A stretch of 64,000 nucleotides of DNA. Origin: Peribacillus asahii (GTDB lineage Bacteria > Bacillota > Bacilli > Bacillales > DSM-1321). Positions 1 to 8,249 of this stretch are shown one piece after another; the stretch's first letter is position 1, and each line of letters starts with the position of its first letter. Under the pieces are notes generated by a model. The model was not told where the DNA came from and did not search any database. It saw nothing but the letters and a program-made list of their open reading frames with translations. Both the position numbers and the translations under genes were made by a program. The DNA lies in the NCBI RefSeq assembly GCF_004006295.1, contig NZ_CP026095.1, forward strand, positions 2,776,001 to 2,840,000, in the 5' to 3' direction.

Positions 1-87
1 TTATGAAAATGTCAACACTCTCTCTTTAATTAAGTAAAAGTTTCACTGTATAGTATATAATAAACAACAAACTAAAGGAGATTCATA

Positions 88-528
88 ATGACTACACATC
101 ATTTTCATTTACAAGCACACTGGCCTGATGGAAGAAATGGTTCAGGGACTATTTCTTCCGGCCAGTTACAAACAAGAGTAAGTATCCCGCCAGAGATGAA
201 CGGACCTGGAATTGGTACAAATCCAGATGAAATGCTGCTAGGGGCTGCGGCAACCTGCTATATCATCACACTTGCTGCAATGTTAGAGCGAAGTAACATT
301 GAAAAAACAGATTTACATATGAATTCAGAGGGTATTGTTGATGTAACAAACGGAGTATTTACTTATAAAAAAATTATCCATCGGCCGACTCTCACTCTTT
401 CTTCAACGGCAACCGAGCGGGATAGAGAAAGGGCAAAAAAGCTAGCCATAAAAGCAGAATCTTCTTGCATGATTTCAAAAGCACTAAAAGGAAATGTAGA
501 TATCGAATTAGAGCTCACACTATTGTAA
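88..528 (+). CDS. OsmC/Ohr-family peroxiredoxin (SACOL1771-like)
   Basis: 146 aa. Members of this family reduce organic hydroperoxides in the cytoplasm with two conserved cysteines. Both are visible: one in AAATCY (about residue 57) and one in ESSCMIS (about residue 127). The motifs NGPGIGTNPDEMLLGAAA and LAAMLER resemble the SACOL1771 subgroup more than classical Ohr. AAAGGAG precedes the ATG by 7 nt. It is a single gene closed by a strong terminator. The family is clear; the physiological peroxide substrate is not known from sequence. Confidence 0.88.
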   Translation: MTTHHFHLQAHWPDGRNGSGTISSGQLQTRVSIPPEMNGPGIGTNPDEMLLGAAATCYIITLAAMLERSNIEKTDLHMNSEGIVDVTNGVFTYKKIIHRPTLTLSSTATERDRERAKKLAIKAESSCMISKALKGNVDIELELTLL

Positions 529-530
529 TG

Positions 531-569
531 AAACAAGCCAGGTCATCATTTACAACCTGGCTTGTTTTT
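531..569 (+). terminator. Bidirectional intrinsic terminator after the OsmC gene
   Basis: The arms AAACAAGCCAGGT and ACCTGGCTTGTTTTT pair around an 11-nt loop, and a T run follows. It lies between two convergent genes, the OsmC gene on plus and ykuS on minus, and can serve both. Confidence 0.85.
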
Positions 570-574
570 ACACA

Positions 575-820
575 TCAATGTCTTAGTTTTTGCTCTACTT
601 GCTGACAAACTTCATCCGCAGTCAGACCATTCGCTTCAATGACTGACCCTTTAATAGATGTCGTTTGTTCGCCAAGCACATTACTGTCTAACCCCGTAAC
701 AACACAACAATCTACATTTTGTGCATCTGATTCCTGTTTTAGTTCAACAATGTCGTAACCCTTTGCACGCAATGCGTCTTGCACATTCGTTAATGATTGC
801 TCTACACCAATTTTTGACAT
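575..820 (-). CDS. ykuS: UPF0180 family protein YkuS
   Basis: 81 aa from the ATG at 820, the start I prefer because GAGGAGGTG lies 10 nt upstream; the longer reading from 856 has no ribosome site. It is a small soluble protein of the Bacillus UPF0180 family (pattern [14 protein letters not shown] then GYDIVEL and DCCVVTG). Its function is unknown. There is no signal peptide or membrane segment. Confidence 0.85.
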   Translation of the reverse strand: MSKIGVEQSLTNVQDALRAKGYDIVELKQESDAQNVDCCVVTGLDSNVLGEQTTSIKGSVIEANGLTADEVCQQVEQKLRH

Positions 821-885
821 AATAAGGTTACACCTCCTCTTTGTTAAATTGTCCATTTTTTCTTTTATCTATGTATCCAAATAAA

Positions 886-915
886 AGGCCAACTCCAATT
901 GAATGAAGTTGGCCT
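886..915 (-). terminator. Intrinsic terminator after corA
   Basis: AGGCCAACT pairs with AGTTGGCCT around a 12-nt loop. On the minus strand the stem is followed by TTTTATTT. It lies just past the corA stop. Confidence 0.8.
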
Positions 916-921
916 AAACGA

Positions 922-1860
922 TTAAAAATATTTCTTTTTCCAAAAAATAAAAGCGACTGTTCCCGCTAAACCTAAAGCAATCATCAAGGTGAACATGAAA
1001 GCATGCTGATTATGAGAGAATGGCAAATCAACATTCATACCGAAAAAGCTAGCGACCATTGTTGGCAACGTTAAAATAATTGTAACCGAGGTCAAAAACT
1101 TCATCGCATTGTTTACATTATTAGAAATAATAGAAGCAAAAGCTTCCATCATTCCATTCAAAATTGATGTATATACTTCGGTCATCTCAATTGCCTGGTT
1201 CGTTTCAATAATTACATCTTCTAATAATTCTTTATCTTCCTCATACATTTTTAAATAATTGAAGCGAAGAATTTTATCTAACACTACTTTATTAGATTTT
1301 AAGGAAGTCGTAAAATAGACTAAACTTTTTTCCAATGCTAAAAATGTGTATAACTCCTTATTTTTCATCGATTGATGAAGCTCTCGTTCTGATTCGGTTG
1401 TCATTTTATTAATTTGCTTTAAATAGCGTAAATAATATAATGAAATCTCAAATAATAATTGCAGTGCAAACCTTGTTTTTTTATTTGTATAAAATTGTTT
1501 AATTTTGTTATTTTTAAAGTTTGCTAAAATAGGAGTATCTTTAAGGGAAATCGTAACAAAGCAATCGGGAGTAAAAATCATCCCAATTGGAATCGTTTCG
1601 TAAATCCGCGAACCCGCTTCATCATGTGTCATATAAGGATAGTCAACGATAAGCAGTAAATGATCGTCTTCCCTTTCAATCCGTGGACGTTCCTCATCAT
1701 CAAGGGGATCCTTCATAAAATCCATCGGCAATTGTAGTTTCACACAAACTTCATTAATTTCAGCCTCTGTTGGGGCAATCATATTCACCCAAGAACCTTT
1801 AACAATTTCATCAACAGTTATTAATTCTCGGTTTTCCATTGTTTTGAAAATTTCTATCAT
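922..1860 (-). CDS. corA: CorA-family magnesium/cobalt transporter
   Basis: 312 aa, the usual CorA length. It has an N-terminal cytoplasmic domain rich in helices and two C-terminal membrane segments. The signature GMN motif is present as FFGMNVDLP at the end of the first membrane helix, and the protein ends with a basic WKKKYF tail. CorA pentamers move Mg2+ across the plasma membrane. GAGGAGG lies upstream of the ATG. The leader holds a short open frame and complementary arms (see 1893-2009), so cis regulation is possible. The family assignment is firm; ion preference is inferred. Confidence 0.93.
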   Translation of the reverse strand: MIEIFKTMENRELITVDEIVKGSWVNMIAPTEAEINEVCVKLQLPMDFMKDPLDDEERPRIEREDDHLLLIVDYPYMTHDEAGSRIYETIPIGMIFTPDCFVTISLKDTPILANFKNNKIKQFYTNKKTRFALQLLFEISLYYLRYLKQINKMTTESERELHQSMKNKELYTFLALEKSLVYFTTSLKSNKVVLDKILRFNYLKMYEEDKELLEDVIIETNQAIEMTEVYTSILNGMMEAFASIISNNVNNAMKFLTSVTIILTLPTMVASFFGMNVDLPFSHNQHAFMFTLMIALGLAGTVAFIFWKKKYF

Positions 1861-1892
1861 CTGCTCGACCTCCTCTTCTTTAAAGAGAAAGC

Positions 1893-2009
1893 CTATTTAT
1901 CTGTCTGTTCGAGAGGATACTCTGAGAAGAATATGCAAACTCGATTCTTTAGAATAAGATAAGCTTTCTCATACCTACTGGGTTCAGGATCGTAAGAACT
2001 TCCACCCAT
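1893..2009 (-). CDS. Candidate 38-aa upstream ORF in the corA leader
   Basis: An ATG with GGGAGGAG 8 nt upstream opens a 38-codon frame (starts MGGSSYDPEPSRYEKAY, ends in EQTDK) and stops 32 nt before corA. It is hydrophilic and I do not recognise it. Part of the same stretch can pair: GAGAAAGC inside the ORF (1963-1970) with GCTTTCTC just after its stop (1885-1892). It could be a leader peptide controlling corA, a small protein gene, or a chance frame inside a structured leader. I do not see M-box consensus elements. Confidence 0.45.
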   Translation of the reverse strand: MGGSSYDPEPSRYEKAYLILKNRVCIFFSEYPLEQTDK

Positions 2010-2123
2010 CGTATCATCTCCTCCCTGTTGATTCTTCTATCTTAATGCTAATATTTTCAAAGTACAACCATGAATTCATACATATACTCAAAAATAATCA
2101 ACTCACCGATCAATTATTTTCCA

Positions 2124-4230
2124 TTATTCATGTTCTGTCATACGACTTTGAGCTAATTTCCGTCGAAATGCTGCTGTTTTTTGTAGTAATCGATTTTTCA
2201 AGAAAAACCCAATAAAAAAGGTTATCATAAAAAACAAAAACAAAATCAACACATCCATGTTCACAACGCTCCAAATCATTCCTCCAACAGTTTCTCGTAA
2301 TAAACTAATTGCATACGTAAAAGGCAAGTACGGATTGATAAATTGAAAAAATGGCGGAGTCACTTGAACTGGAAACGTGCCGCCTGAAGACGAAATTTGC
2401 AACACAAGTAAAATCACACAAACAGCTTTCCCTCCATTACTGAAGAGCGCTACTAATGTATAAATCAGCATGCCAAACACTGTAGCAATGAAAGCTGAGA
2501 ACAAAAAAAAACCATAGTTTTTCAGCTACATATGTGTGAAGGAATACAATATTACCAACGGAAATAATAATTGACTGTAAAATGCCTATACAAAAGAAAG
2601 TTAGATAACGCCCAACATAAATTTGGTAAGATTTATACGTTCCCTCTAAATCCTGAATATGGACTCCAAAAATAGAAACGAGTACAAGACCTGCAAACCA
2701 AAGAGCTAACGTTGTAAAAAACGGTGACATCGCTGAACCATAGTTAGGGATTGGAAATAGTTTATGTTCAGTTAACAATACAGGTTCTGCAAAAAAATCA
2801 CTTTCTTTTTTAATATCGTTTCGTAATAAATCAATAATTTCATGTAAATCATGATTTTTGTCAAATGCACGCATTTGACTTGCTATTTCTGAAATCTTTC
2901 TTTTTAATTCAGGTAATTGAGTTTGAAAAAAAGCAAGGTCTTTACTACCAGTAACAACACGTTGTTTTGTATGCTGAAGCATTGCTTGTGCTTCATTTAA
3001 CTTATTTTGCCCTTGCTTACTTAACGCCTCAAATTCTTTCATCGTTGTTCTTGCTTGATCAACCACTTTGGCTAGCTTTGGACTTGTTTCTGAAGCAAAT
3101 CTCTCTTGTAATCCTTCCCATTCACCTACGTTTGCTTCAGTTAATTGTTGAAGCTCTGAAACCGACAAATGATGTTGCCTTAACCCCTCAATCTGTTTGT
3201 TTTGATTAGCAAGCACTCTTTCTAGCGCACCCTGTTCGGTTTGAAATAAGTTTGTACCGGCAAAAACATTTAGACGCTGAATCATCTGTTGAATGGCAAC
3301 TAACACATTCCTATTGCTAGAAACTCTATCCAATACAGTTTGTACCGCCTCTTGATTGTTTATATCCAACGTTCCCATCATGGAAGCTATCGTCATTTCC
3401 TGCTGCAGTAGATTTGATATATTTTGTTTAAGATTAGGACCAAGAGCCTGTAATGTCTCGTTTGTCGTAGATACATAGTTCTCTATCGCTTTATGTAATG
3501 CTTCCCCATTTGAGGTAACTTGCTTGATGTTATCAAGGGCCGCGTTTGCTCGGTCCATTCTTTTTTCTACCTTCTGAACATCTGTCAACGCCTGCTCTGT
3601 AATGCGTTCTATTTCCGGAAATGTATCTTCTAACCGATACACCATTTGTTTCACCTGTTGAATGGTTGGTAACTCTCGCTCAAGCTCAATTCCTATTTCA
3701 TTAAATACCGTTAAGAGCATTGTACTTGATGTTTTCACAAAGCTTTTACTCACTTGTTCTACAATGCCGCTTGCACCTTTGAACGTAATTTTTGGAGCAA
3801 TCGCATTGCTTTTTTCATTTACGTAATATATGATTTCCGGCTTAATAGGCTCATCGGTTAATACAGTTGTAATCCGTTCAGACAGATTTTCTGGAATGAT
3901 GATACAGGCATAGTATTCACCTAGTCTCACTTTTTGCTTTGCTTCCGCTTCGCTCGTAAAATGCCACCCAAGTGATTGATCTTCTTTGAGAGCATCAGTA
4001 ATTTTTTTTCCGATATTAATTTCTTTATTCTGAAACACAGCTCCTCTATCATTATTCACAACCCCAATTGGAATCGTATTCGTATGTTTATAGGGGTCCC
4101 ATGAAGCTTCTATGTTTATCCATGCATACAAACCAGGTAAAAATAACAGCCCAAATACCACGATAAGGACTGCCCAATTTGTATATATACTTCGTAAATC
4201 ATCTTGAAAGATACGTATAATGGCTTTCAT
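2124..4230 (-). pseudogene. YhgE/Pip-domain membrane protein, frameshifted
   Basis: The first frame (4230 down to about 2511) and a second frame (2504 to 2124) together give about 700 aa. The start has a membrane helix (LIVVFGLLFLPGLYAWINI) and the family pattern IPIGVVNNDRGA. A long coiled-coil-like extracellular region follows, then about five C-terminal membrane helices as in the ABC-2 fold. The break lies in a run of nine A at 2503-2511; adding or removing a base joins FFFVLSAF to IATVFGM. Relatives include phage infection protein and type VII secretion-associated proteins. The gene is probably intact in the cell if the run was miscalled. Confidence 0.8.
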
Positions 4231-4401
4231 CTTTCATCACCTGTTTTCTATTTCAATACAGGTATTATTAGAGCCCCAACCAGCTTCTATACATAAAAAA
4301 TCACTAGGCCAAGTACTTTTACTGAAAGATTAGAGAAATGAAGTTTAAGGCTTAAATTAAGAGTAAAGACATGATGTTTAACAATTATAAAAAATGAAAG
4401 A

Positions 4402-4427
4402 GGAGTGGTAAATCCACTCCTTTTATT
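4402..4427 (+). terminator. Orphan hairpin with T run
   Basis: GGAGTGG pairs with CCACTCC across a 5-nt loop, followed by TTTTATT on plus. No intact plus-strand gene ends here, so it may be left from a lost gene or act weakly on minus-strand transcripts. Confidence 0.5.
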
Positions 4428-4454
4428 ACGACAACTGATGGTTTTATTTCAATT

Positions 4455-4532
4455 TTATCCCTCATACGTCTCAAATAATCTTTTCAAATACTCATTATTT
4501 CCTTTTGCGATATACCGCTCAGCTTCTATGAT
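4455..4532 (-). pseudogene. Fragment of a gene 3' end
   Basis: A 25-codon open stretch ends normally (EAERYIAKGNNEYLKRLFETYEG, stop) but is closed upstream by a stop and has no start site. The residue pattern looks like the coding tail of a small helical protein. It points to gene decay in the 4.2-5.6 kb patch. I do not recognise the family. Confidence 0.35.
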
Positions 4533-4661
4533 CTAGTCTAATTGGGAACTATAACTAAACGGACCGGAAATTCCCAGATAGAGAACTTTGGAAGGTTATT
4601 TAGTACGCACAAATTCGGTATAGCATTAAATATTTTAAGATTTTATTGAAAAAATATTGAC

Positions 4662-4681
4662 AAACTATTAGCTGGTTTAGT
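4662..4681 (+). repeat. 20-bp direct repeat, copy 1
   Basis: AAACTATTAGCTGGTTTAGT is perfectly repeated at 5384-5403. The two copies bracket the transglutaminase-like gene. Both copies read LLAGLV on the plus strand, so they may be remnants of related coding sequences. Confidence 0.75.
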
Positions 4682-4688
4682 GAAACAA

Positions 4689-5297
4689 CTACAAACTCTC
4701 CGGTAAATGATTTTTACACATTTCCAATGCATTCGTATGTTTTTTTAAAACAGCTACTGTTTTGGGATGAGGCTTTGCATAGATAACTGGATAATCCTTT
4801 TCATCAAGTTCTTCATTAATAGGAAAAGCTAATTTTTCTTCTTTAATTGAAAATTGGGCATCAATTCCCTTCTTATTTCCACGAGCATCTACCCTAATCC
4901 ATTTATTAAGTGATTTAAAGAAGATAGCATTTAAAGCGTGAATACAATACCCTTTTTCTGGAGTATCAGACAACATCAATCTTTGATAACAAAAACCTGT
5001 TGGTATTAATTGTGAACGCAATAAAGACGCTAATAGGTGTGATTTTGCATAACAAATCCCCTCTTTAAAATCTAATACTTCCGAAGCATTACAAGTAACT
5101 CGTTTTGATTGGAAATCCAAAGAATGAGAAATTTCATCACGAACAAATTCAAAAGCTACTTTAGCTTTTTCAATTTCTGTTTGATTTAGATTGAAAAGTT
5201 CATCCGCTTTCCTTTTTATTATTGGATTGGAATAATTAACTTCATTTAATTCAAGTAAATAATCATCTAAATTATCAGACTCACAAATCAATTTCAT
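4689..5297 (-). CDS. Transglutaminase-like (papain-fold) protein
   Basis: 202 aa from the ATG at 5297 (AGGAG 8 nt upstream; a GTG at 5306 is an alternative). The catalytic triad of transglutaminase-like cysteine enzymes is visible in order: Cys in GICYAKSHLLASLLRS, His in YCIHALNAIF, Asp in WIRVDARGN. There is no signal peptide, so it acts in the cytoplasm. Many bacterial members are proteases or amidases rather than cross-linking enzymes; the substrate is unknown. The gene stands alone between 20-bp direct repeats, which suggests it arrived or was duplicated as a unit. Confidence 0.8.
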   Translation of the reverse strand: MKLICESDNLDDYLLELNEVNYSNPIIKRKADELFNLNQTEIEKAKVAFEFVRDEISHSLDFQSKRVTCNASEVLDFKEGICYAKSHLLASLLRSQLIPTGFCYQRLMLSDTPEKGYCIHALNAIFFKSLNKWIRVDARGNKKGIDAQFSIKEEKLAFPINEELDEKDYPVIYAKPHPKTVAVLKKHTNALEMCKNHLPESL

Positions 5298-5383
5298 TAT
5301 CTCCACTCCTATCTAACATGTATAAGTATTTATATATGAATTACTATACAATATAAAATAATGAATTTGATAGTTTGACTGTT

Positions 5384-5403
5384 AAACTATTAGCTGGTTT
5401 AGT
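5384..5403 (+). repeat. 20-bp direct repeat, copy 2
   Basis: Perfect copy of 4662-4681, 722 bp away. On plus it reads into an 18-codon tail (VPQDNQHYPLADLT at its end) that looks like the end of a lost gene. Confidence 0.75.
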
Positions 5404-5449
5404 TCCACAAGATAATCAACACTATCCTTTAGCAGACCTAACCTAAAAC

Positions 5450-5548
5450 AATGTGGCAATAAAAGTGGTGTTAAAAAGTTCAAATGTAGCAATAAAAGTC
5501 TTGATAAATCCACTAAATGTAGTAATAAAATGAAGAAAAAATCATAAA
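5450..5548 (+). repeat. Three tandem 33-bp units
   Basis: Units begin at 5450, 5483 and 5516, exactly 33 bp apart, each opening with a version of AATGTAGCAATAAAAGT. On plus one frame gives an 11-residue repeat of the type CSNKSLDKSTK and ends with a stop. No start codon with a ribosome site precedes it, so it looks like the tail of a degraded repeat protein. Units abut and have no unique spacers, so this is not a CRISPR array. Confidence 0.55.
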
Positions 5549-5581
5549 AAAATAGGCGTATCAAGCAAAGTGTTGATACAC
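5545..5581 (-). terminator. Probable terminator of nos
   Basis: GTATCAA (5558-5564) pairs with TTGATAC (5573-5579). On the minus strand the stem is followed by GCC and then TATTTTTTTATG. It lies about 110 bp past the nos stop. Confidence 0.6.
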
Positions 5582-5691
5582 CTTAAAACTACACATGCGT
5601 TGTCGTGCAGTGATACTTATATTTCTTAAATTATTTTAATTTCAGTATTACATATTAACCTAATGATTTTTATGTTTCGCTGTTATATTGT

Positions 5692-6768
5692 TTAATAAGG
5701 CTTTTTTTGATAAAAGAAATTAGGCTTTACCTTTTGATTGCGATATGGCCTATGAAAGATATGAGTGGTTGCAGGTGAAACAGGTGGAATTAGCCATGTC
5801 CAATCTCCTGTTGTATTCCGTCCACATGCTGTTTCTTTTTCTTCAAAATGTTTAAATTGCTTGGCTGCATTATGATGATCCACTATACTTACGCCCGCTT
5901 CTTTAAAGGAATGTAGCACAGCCACATTTAATTCAACTAGCGCGCGATCTTTCCAAAGTGTTGCATCACGTTTAATATCGAGCCCCATCCTTTTTCCAAT
6001 TCGCGGTAACATATTATAGCGACCCTCATCCGCAAAATTTCGCGCTCCAATTTCCGTTCCCATATACCAGCCGTTAAATGGTGCCGCCGAATACTTAATT
6101 CCCCCAATTTCTAAACACATATCTGATATAATAGGAACGGCATACCACTTTAGATTTAGTTCACTAAACCATTCAAAATCGGGGTGATGAATCGGTACTT
6201 CCTTTACAATGGAAGCAGGTGTTTCAAACCATCTTGGCTGTTGCCTATTCACTTGAATAACCTGTGGTAATATATCAAAAGACCCCAAACTCCCTTTCCA
6301 ACCGAGCTCCTGACAGATCTTCGTAAATTCAACAGAAGCCGGGTCACCAACAATCCCGTGTTCTGTCTCATAGCCTGCATAGCGAAGCAATTGATGGTTC
6401 CATAAGCGAATCGAGAATTGTTCATCTGCCGGCTTAAAAATTGTAATCGTCGGAATAATGGCACCATCATTTGTAGCAAATTCGATATGATGACGCAACG
6501 CCTCATTAATCTGCTCCTCATCTCGAAGATGACGCTGATCAATCACACGAAGCGAATCCCAAAATAATCGGCCAATGCAGCGATTACTATTCCGCCATGC
6601 TTGTTTCGCTCCTATTTCAAGCTCCTCTACTGAATGCTGATACGTATGTGTTTCTTCTATTTCTTTTTGGATATCCATGATTCGGCTATTGATTTCATCC
6701 TCCGTCTTCCCCATTTCTAAATAACTGCTACGGATGAACGCTTCTGCCTCTTGAAATATAAGGTTCAT
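5692..6768 (-). CDS. nos: Bacterial nitric oxide synthase, oxygenase domain
   Basis: 358 aa, the normal length for Bacillus NOS, which lacks the flavin reductase half of animal enzymes. It oxidises arginine to citrulline and NO using electrons from a host reductase. The heme-ligating cysteine is in [14 protein letters not shown] (about residue 63). Substrate-pocket stretches include [17 protein letters not shown] and [19 protein letters not shown] precedes the ATG. It is divergent from an HxlR regulator gene, and the 235-bp gap contains two palindromes, so joint regulation is possible. The identification is firm. Confidence 0.95.
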   Translation of the reverse strand: MNLIFQEAEAFIRSSYLEMGKTEDEINSRIMDIQKEIEETHTYQHSVEELEIGAKQAWRNSNRCIGRLFWDSLRVIDQRHLRDEEQINEALRHHIEFATNDGAIIPTITIFKPADEQFSIRLWNHQLLRYAGYETEHGIVGDPASVEFTKICQELGWKGSLGSFDILPQVIQVNRQQPRWFETPASIVKEVPIHHPDFEWFSELNLKWYAVPIISDMCLEIGGIKYSAAPFNGWYMGTEIGARNFADEGRYNMLPRIGKRMGLDIKRDATLWKDRALVELNVAVLHSFKEAGVSIVDHHNAAKQFKHFEEKETACGRNTTGDWTWLIPPVSPATTHIFHRPYRNQKVKPNFFYQKKPY

Positions 6769-6884
6769 TTATTCAATTCCTTCCAAAATTATATGCTCTT
6801 TCTAATAAGGTATCATATTTTGTACTATCTTTTCCCTCGATTCTCTTCGCTACTTTATACATTTTGTGAAATTTGACACAAAAC

Positions 6885-6901
6885 TTACTTAATATAAGTA
6901 A
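6885..6901 (+). promoter_or_regulatory. Palindrome TTACTTA-ATA-TAAGTAA
   Basis: Perfect 7-bp arms with a 3-bp spacer, in the nos/hxlR intergenic region. YodB-type dimers bind such dyads. It is a candidate operator; which gene it controls is inferred. Confidence 0.5.
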
Positions 6902-6945
6902 CAAACCTTTTATTAACACCCTATATGAAGTAACTTTATTTTAAT

Positions 6946-6983
6946 ATGTAAAGTTGTTACATAAACCGTAAATGATTTATAAT
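6946..6983 (+). promoter_or_regulatory. Promoter and overlapping operator of the HxlR gene
   Basis: TTGTTA (6954-6959) and TATAAT (6978-6983) are 18 bp apart. The palindrome ATGTAA-AGTTG-TTACAT (6946-6962) covers the -35 box, as expected for autorepression by an HxlR protein. Confidence 0.6.
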
Positions 6984-7003
6984 AGTATGGAGGGGGTGAT
7001 TTT

Positions 7004-7330
7004 ATGAATAATACAACGATTTGTCCTCGATTTGAAAAAGGGATGCAAATTTTAAGCAAACGATGGACAGGATTAATCGTCCACCAATTACTGAATGGCC
7101 CTCAACGGTTTTGTAGAATTGAAGCCGCCTTCCCAATTAGTGGTCGAATTCTCTCGGAACGTTTAAAAGACTTAGAACAAGAAGGCATTGTAAAAAGAGA
7201 CGTCTATCCTGAAACACCAGTTCGAATTGAATATTCATTAACAGAAAAAGGGCTTGCATTAGCACCTGTCATTAATGAAATTCAACAATGGTCATCAGAC
7301 TGGATTAAATCAGTAGAAGAAGAATCGTAA
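7004..7330 (+). CDS. HxlR-family transcriptional regulator (YodB/CatR-like)
   Basis: 108 aa winged helix protein. The pattern is CPRFEKGMQILSKRWTGLIV, then RILSERLKDLEQEGIV and ETPVRIEYSLTEKG. A cysteine at residue 7 sits where YodB and CatR carry the thiol that senses quinones and diamide, so redox sensing is likely but inferred. AGGGGGTG is upstream. It faces away from nos; the dyads between them suggest it represses itself and perhaps nos. Confidence 0.87.
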   Translation: MNNTTICPRFEKGMQILSKRWTGLIVHQLLNGPQRFCRIEAAFPISGRILSERLKDLEQEGIVKRDVYPETPVRIEYSLTEKGLALAPVINEIQQWSSDWIKSVEEES

Positions 7331-7370
7331 GAGCTGATACGGATTAGCTCCAAATTATAAGATGAAACGT

Positions 7371-7397
7371 AGGGCCCTTTTATAACAGAAGGGCCCT
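7371..7397 (+). terminator. Terminator-like hairpin after the HxlR gene
   Basis: AGGGCCCTT pairs with AAGGGCCCT around a 9-nt loop. The tail ATCTATCTTCTTC is only moderately T-rich. Confidence 0.65.
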
Positions 7398-7626
7398 ATC
7401 TATCTTCTTCTAAAATGATTTTAGGCTATGTAAATCAGTATTGTTGATTTAACAGAACCTTATTTTAAAAACCTTCTTCACTTCTCCTCTGTTATATATG
7501 GATAGCATCTCCTGATTAGGAAAAAACAAACTGCTCTACATGAAGTATATTTTTGTATAAACAAACCAGTTATACAAATAATAAACATGTTTATCGTAAT
7601 CCATTTATAAAAAGGAGACAGCCACT

Positions 7627-7953
7627 ATGAAAAAACTACTTATATCGGGATTAACCTGCATACTACTTTCTCTATCTCCTATGGCCCAGGCATATTCACA
7701 AGAGAAACAAACAGAGAATAAAACACCAGAAGTCACCTTTACCAAAGAGCAAAAATCAGAACTAAGCAAACTGCATCAAAAGATTTTGACAGACAAAAAA
7801 GAACTGTTGAATAAATACGTAGAATATGGCGCTCTCAAGCAAGAACAAGCTGATAAAATAATCGAACATTTAGAGAAACGATATGAAATGATTGAAGAAC
7901 GAGGCTTTCAATATCCACCTCACCATATGCACCATAAACCTCATCATCATTGA
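7627..7953 (+). CDS. Secreted DUF2680 (YckD-like) protein
   Basis: 108 aa. A cleavable signal peptide is visible (MKKLLISGLTCILLSLSP, cut near AQA). The mature part has the DUF2680 pattern LHQKILTDKKELLNKYVEYG then KEQADKIIEHLEKRYE, and ends in a His-rich tail (HHMHHKPHHH), which could bind metal. AAAAGGAG precedes the ATG. The TGA stop lies inside the first bases of the IS605-type element, so the original C-terminus may have differed. Confidence 0.82.
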   Translation: MKKLLISGLTCILLSLSPMAQAYSQEKQTENKTPEVTFTKEQKSELSKLHQKILTDKKELLNKYVEYGALKQEQADKIIEHLEKRYEMIEERGFQYPPHHMHHKPHHH

Positions 7954-8249
7954 ACTACCCCCACTTAGCAAGCTTGAAGTGGAGGATTCCTAAGTCTTAG
8001 ACCTGAGAACCCCATCCGTTCAACGAGATAGGTTAGCTATGCGAGATGGTAGAAGTGTCTCTTTCGAGACGACCTCTTTTATTCCTATGGAAGCAAACAA
8101 AAAGGTACACCATCTTTCATTCGCACAGAATAGAAGAACGCATTGCAATGCACCCAGCTCCTAGAATCATTACGCCCTAAAAGGGACACCATCTGCTCCG
8201 GTGGTCAAAGTAAAAGACTGGTACAATGCGTTCTTGGGTTGTGTATGTT
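7950..8249 (-). ncRNA. Candidate omega (reRNA) guide RNA scaffold
   Basis: The 300 bp from the tnpB stop to the right end have no gene but much pairing. AAGAACGCATTG (8134-8145) pairs perfectly with CAATGCGTTCTT (8224-8235); GTCTC and GAGAC flank a TTTC loop near 8058-8073; and the end hairpin CACTT/AAGTG adjoins the right end. In TnpB systems the guide RNA spans the tnpB 3' end and right end, with the guide read from flanking DNA. That would make the guide antisense to the end of the DUF2680 gene. This is inference from position and structure. Confidence 0.5.

Noticed and set aside
1861..2020. M-box (ykoK) magnesium riboswitch before corA
   Set aside because: The conserved M-box blocks are not visible; only a short ORF and one stem are.
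5450..5548. Regular 33-bp repeats as a CRISPR array
   Set aside because: The units abut with no unique spacers, there are only three, and no cas genes are near.
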